From Salinimicrobium sp035607535 (GTDB lineage: Bacteria > Bacteroidota > Bacteroidia > Flavobacteriales > Flavobacteriaceae): a DNA stretch of 64,000 bases. Shown here in pieces: positions 8,898 to 17,300 of the stretch; position 1 is the first letter of the stretch; each line of letters opens with the position of its first letter. The translations under genes were made by a program, and so were the position numbers. Below the pieces are notes generated by a model that saw nothing but the letters and a program-made list of their open reading frames with translations, did no database searches and was not told where the DNA came from. The DNA lies in contig NZ_JAYDZX010000012.1 of the NCBI RefSeq assembly GCF_035607535.1, positions 1 through 64,000 on the forward strand, written 5' to 3'.

Positions 8898-9717
8898 TGA
8901 TCTGTCGGTACAGGTAAGCCGGCTCACTACACGCTCCTATAGCACCAGTTTTTCACTGGGGATTTACTTTTTGCACGACAGGCTGCGGGATCCTATCTAT
9001 TCTATTTATGGATTTGTGAGGGTTGCCGATGAGATCGTAGACAGTTTTGAAGGTTTTGATCAGGAGTATTTGCTTAAGAAATTCTGGGCAGACACTTATG
9101 AAGCCCTTGATCAGAAAATATCTGCAAATCCCATACTCAATTCCTTTCAGGAAGTGGTGCACGAGTATGATATTGACATAAAACTTATTGATACATTTTT
9201 GAAGAGTATGGAAATGGATCTTCAAAAAGTAGATTATACAGATGAAAAATACCAGCAGTACATTTTAGGATCTGCCGAGGTAGTGGGGTTGATGTGTCTC
9301 CATGTTTTTACTGAAGGTGACAAAAAATTATTTGAAGAATTGAAACCCTATGCAATGAAGCTGGGGGCTGCCTTTCAAAAAGTGAACTTTTTGAGGGATC
9401 TTAAAGATGATTATCATGTACTGGGCAGGACCTACTTCCCGGGTGTCGATATGGAAAATTTTTCGCCTGAAGCAAAGAAACAGATTGAGAAAGAAATTGA
9501 AGAAGATTTTGAGGTAGCCCTGCAGGGGATCAAAATGTTGCCGACTTCTTCAAAGGGAGGTGTATATTTGGCCTATGTTTACTATCAATCTTTATTTAAA
9601 AAAATAAAGAGATTACCGGCAAAAAGAATACTTTCGGGAAGGATAAGGATCAATAACGGTCGCAAGGTTGGCCTAATGATCAATAGCCTTGTAGAATGTA
9701 AAATGAGACTGGTTTGA
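8881..9717 (+). CDS. crtB: Phytoene synthase CrtB
   Basis: Encodes 278 aa of the squalene/phytoene synthase family. The two Asp-rich Mg-diphosphate motifs are present: DEIVD (residues 50-54) and DLKDD (173-177, in NFLRDLKDDY). It joins two geranylgeranyl diphosphates to make phytoene, the first committed carotenoid step. It overlaps the end of crtI by 17 bp and ends in a TTGA overlap with the next gene. No GGPP synthase gene is in the window, so the precursor must come from elsewhere. Confidence 0.95.
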   Translation: MKSLFDDLSVQVSRLTTRSYSTSFSLGIYFLHDRLRDPIYSIYGFVRVADEIVDSFEGFDQEYLLKKFWADTYEALDQKISANPILNSFQEVVHEYDIDIKLIDTFLKSMEMDLQKVDYTDEKYQQYILGSAEVVGLMCLHVFTEGDKKLFEELKPYAMKLGAAFQKVNFLRDLKDDYHVLGRTYFPGVDMENFSPEAKKQIEKEIEEDFEVALQGIKMLPTSSKGGVYLAYVYYQSLFKKIKRLPAKRILSGRIRINNGRKVGLMINSLVECKMRLV

Positions 9718-10208
9718 TAAGATTTTTGATCTTCTTTTTTATAGGTACTGCTTTTATGACTGCACAAAATCCGCAGCTGGAAAAGGTCCGGACTCTTTAC
9801 GGACAGGCTGCCGAGAAAGAGAAGGCGGCCAGGGAACTACTTGTCCTGACGGAACAGAAGAATTCCGATGAGCCGGTGTTGCTGGGTTACAAAGCTGCAG
9901 GTCACATGATGATGGCGAAGCATGTGGGGAATCCATTTAAGAAGATGTCCCATTTCAACAAAGGCAAAGATTATTTGAGCAGGGCTATAGAGGCCGATAA
10001 GCAGAACCTGGAACTAAGATTTCTTCGTTTTGCCGTGCAGGCCGAGGCTCCGGGCTTCTTAGGCTACCGTGAAAACCTGCAGGAAGATAAGGCACTTCTT
10101 TTAAAAGGTGTCGGCCAAATTGAAGATCGTGAACTTCATAAGATGATCCTCAATTACCTAAAGAACTCTAATAGCCTTACTTCCGCCGAAAAAGAAAGAT
10201 TGGAATAA
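9714..10208 (+). CDS. Exported helical protein of unknown function in the carotenoid operon
   Basis: Encodes 164 aa. The start is TTG at 9714, overlapping the crtB stop (TTGA). It is preferred because it gives a signal peptide (IRFLIFFFIGTAFMTAQN), whereas the next ATG would delete it. The mature part is predicted all-helical and TPR-like (LEKVRTLYGQAAEKEKAARE, DYLSRAIEADKQNLELRFL). I recognise no family with a known role. Its place between crtB and crtZ, with overlapping ends, suggests that it takes part in carotenoid making or placement in the envelope; that is inference only. Confidence 0.8.
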   Translation: MIRFLIFFFIGTAFMTAQNPQLEKVRTLYGQAAEKEKAARELLVLTEQKNSDEPVLLGYKAAGHMMMAKHVGNPFKKMSHFNKGKDYLSRAIEADKQNLELRFLRFAVQAEAPGFLGYRENLQEDKALLLKGVGQIEDRELHKMILNYLKNSNSLTSAEKERLE

Positions 10209-10251
10209 AAAATTGAAATTCAGTAAATTAGACTGAACCTAAAAATGTATT

Positions 10252-10719
10252 ATGGAAACAGTAGCAATAAATTTACTTATAGTTCTGGCGGCTTTTTTTG
10301 CCATGGAAGGAGTTGCATGGTTCACCCATAAATACATCATGCATGGATGGTTGTGGTCCCTTCACAAGGATCATCACAAGAAAGAATCCAAAGGATTTTT
10401 TGAGCACAACGATTTCTTCTTCCTCATTTTTGCCATTCCGGGGATCGTGTGTTTATATTTAGGAATGGAAGCCGGCTATAATTTCCTTTTTTGGATAGGC
10501 CTGGGAATAACTCTTTATGGAACTGCTTACTTTTTTGTGCATGACATCTTCATTCACCAGCGATTTAAGATACTCCGTAAAGCCGATAACTCCTACTTTA
10601 AGGCTATACGCAGAGCACATAAAATGCATCATAAACATATTGGAAAGGAAGACGGGGAGTGTTTTGGGATGCTTTGGGTGCCGATGAAGTACTTTAGAGA
10701 CCAAAGAAAAACAGCCTGA
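10252..10719 (+). CDS. crtZ: Beta-carotene hydroxylase CrtZ
   Basis: Encodes 155 aa of the membrane fatty-acid-hydroxylase/CrtZ group. The di-iron histidine clusters are visible: H26-x4-H31, H38-x2-HH (41-42), HDIFIH in the middle and RAHKMHH towards the end, set among membrane helices. It hydroxylates the beta-ionone rings, giving zeaxanthin from beta-carotene. A 43-bp gap separates it from the unknown exported gene; its stop overlaps the lycopene cyclase start (TGATG). Confidence 0.93.
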   Translation: METVAINLLIVLAAFFAMEGVAWFTHKYIMHGWLWSLHKDHHKKESKGFFEHNDFFFLIFAIPGIVCLYLGMEAGYNFLFWIGLGITLYGTAYFFVHDIFIHQRFKILRKADNSYFKAIRRAHKMHHKHIGKEDGECFGMLWVPMKYFRDQRKTA

Positions 10720-11441
10720 TGCAATACACTTACCTGCTGGTCAACTTCTTTACCATCCTTATTCCCTTTGTATTTTCTTTTCACCCAAAGCTGCAGTTTC
10801 ACAAGACCTGGAGTTCATTCTTTCCTGCAGTATTCTTTACAGGACTTGTTTTCGTCCTTTGGGATATGCTTTTCACTCATCTTGGGGTTTGGGGATTCAA
10901 TGACCGCTACCTCACAGGAATAGAAATAGGAAACCTGCCTGTAGAAGAAGTTCTGTTCTTCTTTTGTATTCCCTACGCCTGTGTTTTTACCTTTCATTGT
11001 CTTGACCTGTTCATGGGAAAAATAGGAGGTCCAAAAATGCAGAAAATTATTAGCCTTCTCCTATTAATTTTCCTGCTCGTCTTTGGTATCATTTTTTTCT
11101 CAAGATCCTATACAGCCACTACTTTCCTAAGTTTCGCTCTCCTTCTTTTATTTGCGGAATTTGTGCTGAAGGTAAACTGGCTCACCCGCTTCTATGTGAT
11201 CTACGCCATCCTACTCATTCCATTTTTTATCGTCAATGGAATTCTCACCGGAAGCTGGATAGAAGAACAGGTAGTATGGTACAATTCTGAAGAATTTATG
11301 AATTTCAGAATAGGGACAATCCCGGTTGAGGATGCTTTTTACGGAGCCGAGTTGATCCTCATGAACCTGTTGATCTATAAATATCTCCTTAACCGGAAGA
11401 AAGCTTTTGCGGCGTCCAATCTTAAAACCACAGCATTATGA
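10719..11441 (+). CDS. Lycopene beta-cyclase, CrtYcd heterodimer-type fusion
   Basis: Encodes 240 aa with about seven hydrophobic helices. Two lycopene-cyclase-domain halves are visible, each with its signature near an acidic PxEE/D: IGNLPVEEVLFF (about residues 67-78) and IGTIPVEDAFYG (about 198-209). The duplication marks the CrtYc-CrtYd fusion used by many Flavobacteriia instead of CrtY or CrtL. It makes beta-carotene from lycopene. It overlaps crtZ by one base and the TspO-family gene by four (ATGA). Confidence 0.93.
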   Translation: MQYTYLLVNFFTILIPFVFSFHPKLQFHKTWSSFFPAVFFTGLVFVLWDMLFTHLGVWGFNDRYLTGIEIGNLPVEEVLFFFCIPYACVFTFHCLDLFMGKIGGPKMQKIISLLLLIFLLVFGIIFFSRSYTATTFLSFALLLLFAEFVLKVNWLTRFYVIYAILLIPFFIVNGILTGSWIEEQVVWYNSEEFMNFRIGTIPVEDAFYGAELILMNLLIYKYLLNRKKAFAASNLKTTAL

Positions 11442-12202
11442 AAACCCTGCAGATTGCCAATATTGTTGCTTTTATAGCCATGGTTGCCCTAAATTATATT
11501 GCCAATACCGGTTTTATTAATGGAGAGACTATGGCATCAGTTTCTGCGGAGTATAACAATCTTTTTACTCCTGCAGGTTATGCATTTTCTATTTGGGGTT
11601 TGATCTATCTGGGACTGGCAGTCTTTGTTATTTTCCAGGCAATAAGTGTTCGGGGAAAAAAACTTGTTCCGAAAATAGGCTGGTGGTTTGTTATAAGCTG
11701 TTTGTTGAATATGAGTTGGATCTTCGCCTGGTTATTCCATTATATTGATACATCCGTAATTATTATGAGCCTTCTGCTGATTTCACTTTTGATAATTGTG
11801 TTCAGGACAAGAATGGAACTCGATGATGAACCGCTTCCGGTCATCGCTTTTTTCTGGTGGCCATTCTCCTTCTATTCGGGTTGGATAAGCGTTGCCTTGA
11901 TTGCAAATGTTGCAGCTTTTCTCACCTCCATAGACTGGAATGGATTTGGTATTTCAGAAGTTACCTGGACCATTATCATGATCATTGTTGCAGGTATCAT
12001 AAATGTCACGATTACCTGGACCCGCAACATGAGGGAATTTGCTTTGGTAGGAGCCTGGGGTATAATAGCAGTGGGCATTGCCAATAAAGAAGATGTCAAT
12101 GTCATCTATTACACTGCCATTGCTGCAGCGGCCGTATTGGTCATTAGCAGCGGGATGCATGGTTACAAAAACCGACATTATTCGCCATGGAGAAAGCTAT
12201 AG
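11438..12202 (+). CDS. TspO/MBR-family (tryptophan-rich sensory) membrane protein, long form
   Basis: Encodes 254 aa with about eight hydrophobic segments. It is longer than the 160-aa five-helix bacterial TspO but shares its character: FTPAGYAFSIWGLIYLGL, the WW-rich helices and the TITWTRN segment. TspO proteins bind porphyrins and cholesterol and link tetrapyrrole status to gene control; in Rhodobacter TspO modulates photopigment genes. Here it sits between lycopene cyclase and photolyase with overlaps of 4 and 16 bp, so it is co-expressed with them. The extra helices make the exact role uncertain. Confidence 0.8.
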   Translation: MKTLQIANIVAFIAMVALNYIANTGFINGETMASVSAEYNNLFTPAGYAFSIWGLIYLGLAVFVIFQAISVRGKKLVPKIGWWFVISCLLNMSWIFAWLFHYIDTSVIIMSLLLISLLIIVFRTRMELDDEPLPVIAFFWWPFSFYSGWISVALIANVAAFLTSIDWNGFGISEVTWTIIMIIVAGIINVTITWTRNMREFALVGAWGIIAVGIANKEDVNVIYYTAIAAAAVLVISSGMHGYKNRHYSPWRKL

Positions 12203-13497
12203 AACAAGACATAGCTATTTTTTGGCTGCGCAGGGATCTACGCCTCTTTGATAACGCTGCTCTCTATCATGCCCTTAAGAGCGGACTCCCGGTGCAGGTT
12301 ATTTTTATTTTTGATCGGGACATTCTCAGTTCCCTTCCGGATGAAAAAGATCGTCGTGTTGCTTTCATTCACGCTCAATTGGAAAAGTTGAACGCTCAAC
12401 TTTCTGAATTTGGTGCATCACTCCTCGTGTTACATGATCTTCCAAAAAAGGCATTTGAAAAGCTCATTTTTGAGTATCCTGTTAAACAGGTGTTTACCAA
12501 CCATGACTACGAACCCTATGCCAGGAGAAGGGACAAAGAAGTACAGGAGCTTTTGGAAGCCAATGAGGTGAGATTTTACACTTTTAAGGACCAGGTAATG
12601 TTCGAGAAGGCGGAGGTAATGAAACCCGATGGGACCCCTTACACCGTTTTTACGCCTTATTCGAAAAAGTGGAAGGAAAGACTGCAAAAAGAATCTGTTC
12701 CTGAGTTTCCTTCGGAAGATCATCTTTCTAACCTCTTAAAAATGCCAAAAAAACCTGTTCCTTCCCTGAAGGATATAGGTTTTGAAGAAGTAGATCCACA
12801 GGTTCCTGACGTCAATCTTTCTGAAGGGCTGATCAAACAGTATCATAAGAACAGAGATTTCCCTTACACCGAAGGCACCAGCAGGGCCGGAATTCACCTT
12901 AGATTTGGAACTGTAAGTGTTCGGCGGCTGGTGAAGCAGGCACTTAAGCAAAATGAAACCTGGCTGAATGAATTGATCTGGAGGGAATTTTTTATGATGA
13001 TCCTGTACCATTTTCCGCATGTGGAGCATGAGAATTTCCGTAGAAAGTATGATCGAATAGAATGGCGGAATAACGAAAAGGAATTTGAGTTGTGGTGCAG
13101 GGGAGAGACGGGATATCCTCTGGTTGATGCCGGAATGCGCCAACTTAATGAGACAGGCTGGATGCACAACAGGGTACGAATGCTTGTTGCCGGATTTTTA
13201 TGTAAACATCTCTTGATTGACTGGCGGTGGGGTGAAGCCTATTTCGCCCAGAAACTTCTGGATTATGAACTTGCTTCCAATAACGGCAATTGGCAGTGGG
13301 CTGCCGGTACGGGATGTGATTCGGCACCATATTTCAGGATCTTCAATCCTGAATCTCAGCTTAAAAAATTTGATCCAAAGCTGGAATATGTAAAGACCTG
13401 GATAAAAGACTTTCGAGCAGGTTATTTGGAACCTATTGTTGACCATAAGTTTGGTAGGGCAAGAGCACTGGAAATTTATAAAAAGGCGCTCAATTAA
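12187..13497 (+). CDS. Cryptochrome/photolyase family protein, probable CPD photolyase
   Basis: Encodes 436 aa. It has an N-terminal Rossmann-like photolyase domain (IAIFWLRRDLRLFDNAAL) and a C-terminal FAD-binding domain with ELIWREFFMMI, WMHNRVRMLVAGFL and NNGNWQWAAGTGCDSAP, the family's FAD-contact segments. Class I photolyases use FADH- and blue light to split cyclobutane pyrimidine dimers. Whether it repairs DNA or acts only as a light sensor cannot be read from the sequence; its operon with carotenoids and a CarH-like regulator fits photoprotection. It overlaps the TspO-family gene by 16 bp. No clear terminator follows. Confidence 0.92.
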   Translation: MEKAIEQDIAIFWLRRDLRLFDNAALYHALKSGLPVQVIFIFDRDILSSLPDEKDRRVAFIHAQLEKLNAQLSEFGASLLVLHDLPKKAFEKLIFEYPVKQVFTNHDYEPYARRRDKEVQELLEANEVRFYTFKDQVMFEKAEVMKPDGTPYTVFTPYSKKWKERLQKESVPEFPSEDHLSNLLKMPKKPVPSLKDIGFEEVDPQVPDVNLSEGLIKQYHKNRDFPYTEGTSRAGIHLRFGTVSVRRLVKQALKQNETWLNELIWREFFMMILYHFPHVEHENFRRKYDRIEWRNNEKEFELWCRGETGYPLVDAGMRQLNETGWMHNRVRMLVAGFLCKHLLIDWRWGEAYFAQKLLDYELASNNGNWQWAAGTGCDSAPYFRIFNPESQLKKFDPKLEYVKTWIKDFRAGYLEPIVDHKFGRARALEIYKKALN

Positions 13498-13502
13498 ATT
13501 AA

Positions 13503-13676
13503 AGCACCAAATTCCAAAAATGAATACACCGGAAGTTAAGATTCCTTTGTCATTAAGAGCTAGCTTTTGTGAAGCGAAGAATCTTTAAGAGGGCAGGATT
13601 TTAACTGAAGATGGATTCCTCCTTCGTCGGGATGATAACATTTAAAGCACTAGTTTACAAGCACCAAATTCCAAAA
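13503..13676. repeat. 17-bp direct repeats around a REP-like hairpin
   Basis: AGCACCAAATTCCAAAA occurs at 13503-13519 and again at 13660-13676. Each copy reads as degenerate 7-base units (AAGCACC, AAATTCC). Between them, about 13545-13640, lies an imperfect inverted element (TTTGTCATTAAGAG...GAAGCGAAGAATC...GGATTCCTCCTTCGTCGGGATGATAAC) of a kind I recognise as dispersed in Bacteroidota genomes. The 271-bp spacer holds no supportable gene. Confidence 0.55.
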
Positions 13677-13768
13677 CGTCTCATTGACAATATAAAATTT
13701 GAAAATGATCTTTAGGTGCCCATAATAGTTTAGTTCCTGAATCAACTACCGTCTAACGACTAAAGACA

Positions 13769-15100
13769 TTAAAGAATTCCTCTTTTCTTGATCTCCAGGT
13801 ATTTGTTGATGGTGTTGACCGTGAGCTCTTCGGGGCGGGTGAGGATGGTTTGAATGCCGTACTTCTGAAGTTCTTTTGCCATTAATCTCTTGTCATAGCT
13901 GAATTGTTCAGCGATAGTTTGATCAAAGACCTCCGAAGCTTTTTCAGCCTTTGCTGAAATTAGATCTTCCAACTCGGTGTTTTCAAAGAAGATAACCACG
14001 AGCAGGTGTTTTTTTGCAAGGGCAAGCAGATAAGGCAGTTGCCGGTGTAGCGCACTCAAATGCTCAAAGTTGGTGTAAAGAAGTAAAAGACTCCGCTGCG
14101 GCAGCCGGCGATTCACATGAGTGTACAAAAGTCCAAAATCTGAATCTCTAAACCTGGTGTCGACATTATAAAGGGACTCCAAAATAAGGTTCAAATGTGC
14201 CTTTTTTGAACTTGCAGGCAGCATCTTTTCCATTTTATTGGAGAATGTTACAAGGCCTGCTTTGTCTTTCTTTTTAAGGGCTATATTGGAAAATGCGAGA
14301 GAGCTGTTGATCGCATAGTCCAGCAACTTCAAACCATTAAAAGGCATCTTCATCGTCCTTCCCATATCAATGACAGAATATACCGGCTGTGACCGTTCGT
14401 CCTGGTATTGATTTACCATGAGGTCTCCCTGCTTGGCAGTAGCTTTCCAGTTGATGCTGCGCACATCATCACCTAATACATAGTCCTTGATCTGCTCGAA
14501 CTCCATTGTGTGCCCAATCTTCCTGATCTTCTTGAGCCCCGGCTGAGAGATCTTTCGATCTATAGCCATGAAATCATATTTTTTCATCTGGATAAAAGAC
14601 GGATAGACTTTTACCATTTGCTCCTTTCCAAATTTCTTTCGGCGTCTCACTAACTGCAGTGGTGTAGAAGCAAAGACATTGAGATTTCCGAAGTAATATT
14701 CTCCACGTTCCACCGGCCGCAGGGAATAATCGAAAGCCGAAGAAGATCTCGCCGGAATTTTTAACAGGCGTGAAAAATCCCTTTTTTGGAACTGTATTGG
14801 GATCTCATCTATAACTTCGATCCGGGTTTTAAAACTGTAGTTATTCCGCAGTAAAACTTCTACAGGATTTTCGTCACTATTGGAAAATTTCTCGGGCAGG
14901 ATCCTTTCCGCAGTTATTCCGGAGGATTTAAAGAGTGCCAAAATGTCGGCTAATGTTATGAGGAAAAAAAACAGCGTTATGATCCAGAGAACCGGGTAGA
15001 GCCATTTAAACCAGTACGAAAACAGGAATCCTGCTGCCAGGGTGAAAACGATCACAAAGAAGCGCTGGTGCAGGTACAATGACTTAAGGAACTTGATCAA
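13769..15100 (-). CDS. DUF58 domain protein (MoxR-operon partner)
   Basis: Encodes 443 aa. Two N-terminal membrane helices (residues about 12-55) precede a beta-rich region and the DUF58 core with SINWKATAKQGDLMVNQYQDE (about residue 210) and a VWA-like fold (YSVIDMGRTMKMP). DUF58 proteins partner MoxR ATPases in membrane-linked stress or assembly functions. It is the last gene of the SpoIIM-to-DUF58 operon, starting one base after moxR stops. The precise job is unknown. Confidence 0.88.
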   Translation of the reverse strand: MIKFLKSLYLHQRFFVIVFTLAAGFLFSYWFKWLYPVLWIITLFFFLITLADILALFKSSGITAERILPEKFSNSDENPVEVLLRNNYSFKTRIEVIDEIPIQFQKRDFSRLLKIPARSSSAFDYSLRPVERGEYYFGNLNVFASTPLQLVRRRKKFGKEQMVKVYPSFIQMKKYDFMAIDRKISQPGLKKIRKIGHTMEFEQIKDYVLGDDVRSINWKATAKQGDLMVNQYQDERSQPVYSVIDMGRTMKMPFNGLKLLDYAINSSLAFSNIALKKKDKAGLVTFSNKMEKMLPASSKKAHLNLILESLYNVDTRFRDSDFGLLYTHVNRRLPQRSLLLLYTNFEHLSALHRQLPYLLALAKKHLLVVIFFENTELEDLISAKAEKASEVFDQTIAEQFSYDKRLMAKELQKYGIQTILTRPEELTVNTINKYLEIKKRGIL

Positions 15101-15101
15101 T

Positions 15102-16100
15102 TTATCTTGGAATTTCTACAGAATTTGTGATCATATCAATAACGCTGGATGTGGTACTGCCTTCCATCTCACGTTCGGGAGAAAGGATGATTCGGTGACC
15201 CAGCACTGGTTCCAATACTTTCTTAATGTCTTCGGGAATTACAAAATCCCGGCCTTCAACAGCGGCAACTGCTTTTGAAGCATTCATCACCGCAATAGAG
15301 GCCCGTGGAGATGCCCCCAGGTACAAATGCGGATGGTTCCTGGTCCTGGTCACAATTTCGGCGATGTAGGTAAGCAATTTCTTTTCGATCCTGATTCCCT
15401 GGATCTGAGCTCTCAGAACTTTTAGTTTTTCAGGATCCAGAACAGCCTGGATTTTATTTTGAGGTGCTACTCCTTGCCTGTCATGATGCGTCTGTAGGAT
15501 CTTCACCTCTTCGTCCATCCCTGGATAATCCACCTTTATTTTAAACAGGAATCGGTCCAGCTGAGCTTCGGGAAGGGCATAGGTTCCTTCCTGCTCAATA
15601 GGATTTTGGGTTGCAATGACCATAAAAGGAGGAGGCATGCTGTGGCGTTTTCCATCAATGGTGATTTGCCGTTCTTCCATGACCTCAAAAAGTGCAGCCT
15701 GGGTTTTTGCAGGAGCTCTGTTGATCTCATCGATCAAAACGATATTGGAGAAGATAGGACCCGGCTTGAACTCAAAATCGGAAGTCTTTGCGTTGAGCAC
15801 CGAAGTTCCCAGCACGTCACTCGGCATAAGATCTGGGGTGAATTGAATTCGGCTAAAGCCGGTCTTCAGGGTTTTGGCAAAAAGCTTGGCAGTGATCGTT
15901 TTGGCAACCCCCGGCACCCCTTCAATTAGCACATGCCCATCGGCCAACAAACCAATGATCAAAAGATCTATAAATCTTTGCTGTCCAATTATTATTTCTG
16001 AAAGCTGAGACTTTAAACTTTCCACAGCCGACTTAAGTTCCTCAAGAGGAATACGGTTCTCAAAAGTGATCTCTTCGTTCCTTGTTTCTTCGTTTTCCAT
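15102..16100 (-). CDS. MoxR-family AAA+ ATPase
   Basis: Encodes 332 aa. Walker A is GVPGVAKTITAK, Walker B is IVLIDEINRAPAKTQAALFE, and the sensor segment is MVIATQNPIEQEGTYALPEAQ, followed by the arginine-finger LDRFLFKI; all are classic for MoxR. These ATPases act as chaperones that mature or activate VWA/DUF58 partners. Its start directly abuts the stop of the DUF4350 gene and its stop is one base from DUF58, so all are one transcript. Confidence 0.95.
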   Translation of the reverse strand: MENEETRNEEITFENRIPLEELKSAVESLKSQLSEIIIGQQRFIDLLIIGLLADGHVLIEGVPGVAKTITAKLFAKTLKTGFSRIQFTPDLMPSDVLGTSVLNAKTSDFEFKPGPIFSNIVLIDEINRAPAKTQAALFEVMEERQITIDGKRHSMPPPFMVIATQNPIEQEGTYALPEAQLDRFLFKIKVDYPGMDEEVKILQTHHDRQGVAPQNKIQAVLDPEKLKVLRAQIQGIRIEKKLLTYIAEIVTRTRNHPHLYLGASPRASIAVMNASKAVAAVEGRDFVIPEDIKKVLEPVLGHRIILSPEREMEGSTTSSVIDMITNSVEIPR

Positions 16101-17300
16101 TTACTTCTTTTTAAAAGCCGAAATGGCCCTGTTTAAATCTAACAGTTCCTCTTTTGTTACCGAGTCCTGTTTTTTAATTCGTTCCATGAGCTGCCATAAA
16201 CTCTCCACCTCTTCCTTATCGTTGTCGCTCATCCCTGCAAGTCGATCATAGAAATTTTGATCTGGTTCTTGTGTAGAGATGCGGTAATGGGATCGCACAT
16301 AATCCAAAAATAAAGCAATCTTTTTGGATGCAATGCCTTTATAGTCTTTCCTGTCCAGATACAATCCGGCAATCGTACGCGTAAAGTCAAGAGTTTGATT
16401 CCGCAATGGCTCTACCACAGGAATACTTCTTTGCTTGCGTTTACCTTCAAATATAATAAACAGTACACTGCCAATGATCACGAAGTAATACGCCCATTTT
16501 AGAGGTTTACTGTTCAGGATCACGAACAGGGGAGAGGTGTGAAAAGTTTTTCCTGTCTTGTAATGCTGGTCCCAAAAAAGCGTTTTTTGAGCAGGGAGAT
16601 AAGCAAGCACTTTTTCGGCGTACTCTGCATTATTTTCCTGCAACAGAAAATAATTGCTGAAAGCTTTTGGAGTAGAATGCAGGTATACCATTCCCTTTCC
16701 AACAGTATCTCTCAAAAAATTGATTTTGGGAGCATTTATTTTAGCGGAATCCTGCTGAAGACGGGTTACCCCCAGCACTTTTTTGGGAAGAGAATCGGGG
16801 AAGGTAAAAACGTTCTGGTAAGTTTCTTTGTCAAAGAGGTACGGCTCAGAACTCGCCAGTTTTGGATCACTTAGGTTCAACAAGGGCTTTGAAGAAATGC
16901 CGTGTTTGGGAGCCAGAGTTTCCATCTTAAGATCCAGGGTGTCGAGCAGGTTTTCACTAAAGTTTTCGGCGATAAAAAAAGCAGTATTTCCTTTGGCTAC
17001 CCAGGCAAAAATTTTTTTCAGCTCATTGTTGTCTATTGTCAGATAATTGTTGAGAAAAAAATAAGTTCCGGTAAGGGTAGTATCCTGTAAAAATTCAAAT
17101 GGCGGCTTGTGGACTTCCTGTAACTCCAGGTCCTGTTCCTTCAGGTTCTCAAAAAGGACCCGGGTGCCAAGGGGAATTTTATCCAAAGCAGAATAGCTGG
17201 GGCTCCAGTTGATCTCCTGCGGTTCATTTGCCTCCACCCAGGTGAGAAAGGCCAGCAGCAGTACCAGCAGCGCGAGTGTGATCTTATAGGCTTTGCTCAT
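16101..17300 (-). CDS. DUF4350 domain membrane protein
   Basis: Encodes 399 aa: an N-terminal membrane helix (residues 6-24), an extracytoplasmic domain typical of DUF4350 (IPLGTRVLFENLK, FLNNYLTIDNNELKKIFAWV), a second membrane helix near residue 275 (WAYYFVIIGSVLFIIFEGK) and a helical cytoplasmic tail. It belongs to the MoxR/DUF58/DUF4129 neighbourhood and overlaps the DUF4129 gene by 17 bp. The molecular role is unknown. Confidence 0.8.
   Translation of the reverse strand: MSKAYKITLALLVLLLAFLTWVEANEPQEINWSPSYSALDKIPLGTRVLFENLKEQDLELQEVHKPPFEFLQDTTLTGTYFFLNNYLTIDNNELKKIFAWVAKGNTAFFIAENFSENLLDTLDLKMETLAPKHGISSKPLLNLSDPKLASSEPYLFDKETYQNVFTFPDSLPKKVLGVTRLQQDSAKINAPKINFLRDTVGKGMVYLHSTPKAFSNYFLLQENNAEYAEKVLAYLPAQKTLFWDQHYKTGKTFHTSPLFVILNSKPLKWAYYFVIIGSVLFIIFEGKRKQRSIPVVEPLRNQTLDFTRTIAGLYLDRKDYKGIASKKIALFLDYVRSHYRISTQEPDQNFYDRLAGMSDNDKEEVESLWQLMERIKKQDSVTKEELLDLNRAISAFKKK

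Noticed and set aside
12736..13167. 143-codon minus-strand frame within the photolyase gene
   Set aside because: Antisense shadow of a well-supported gene with no independent features.
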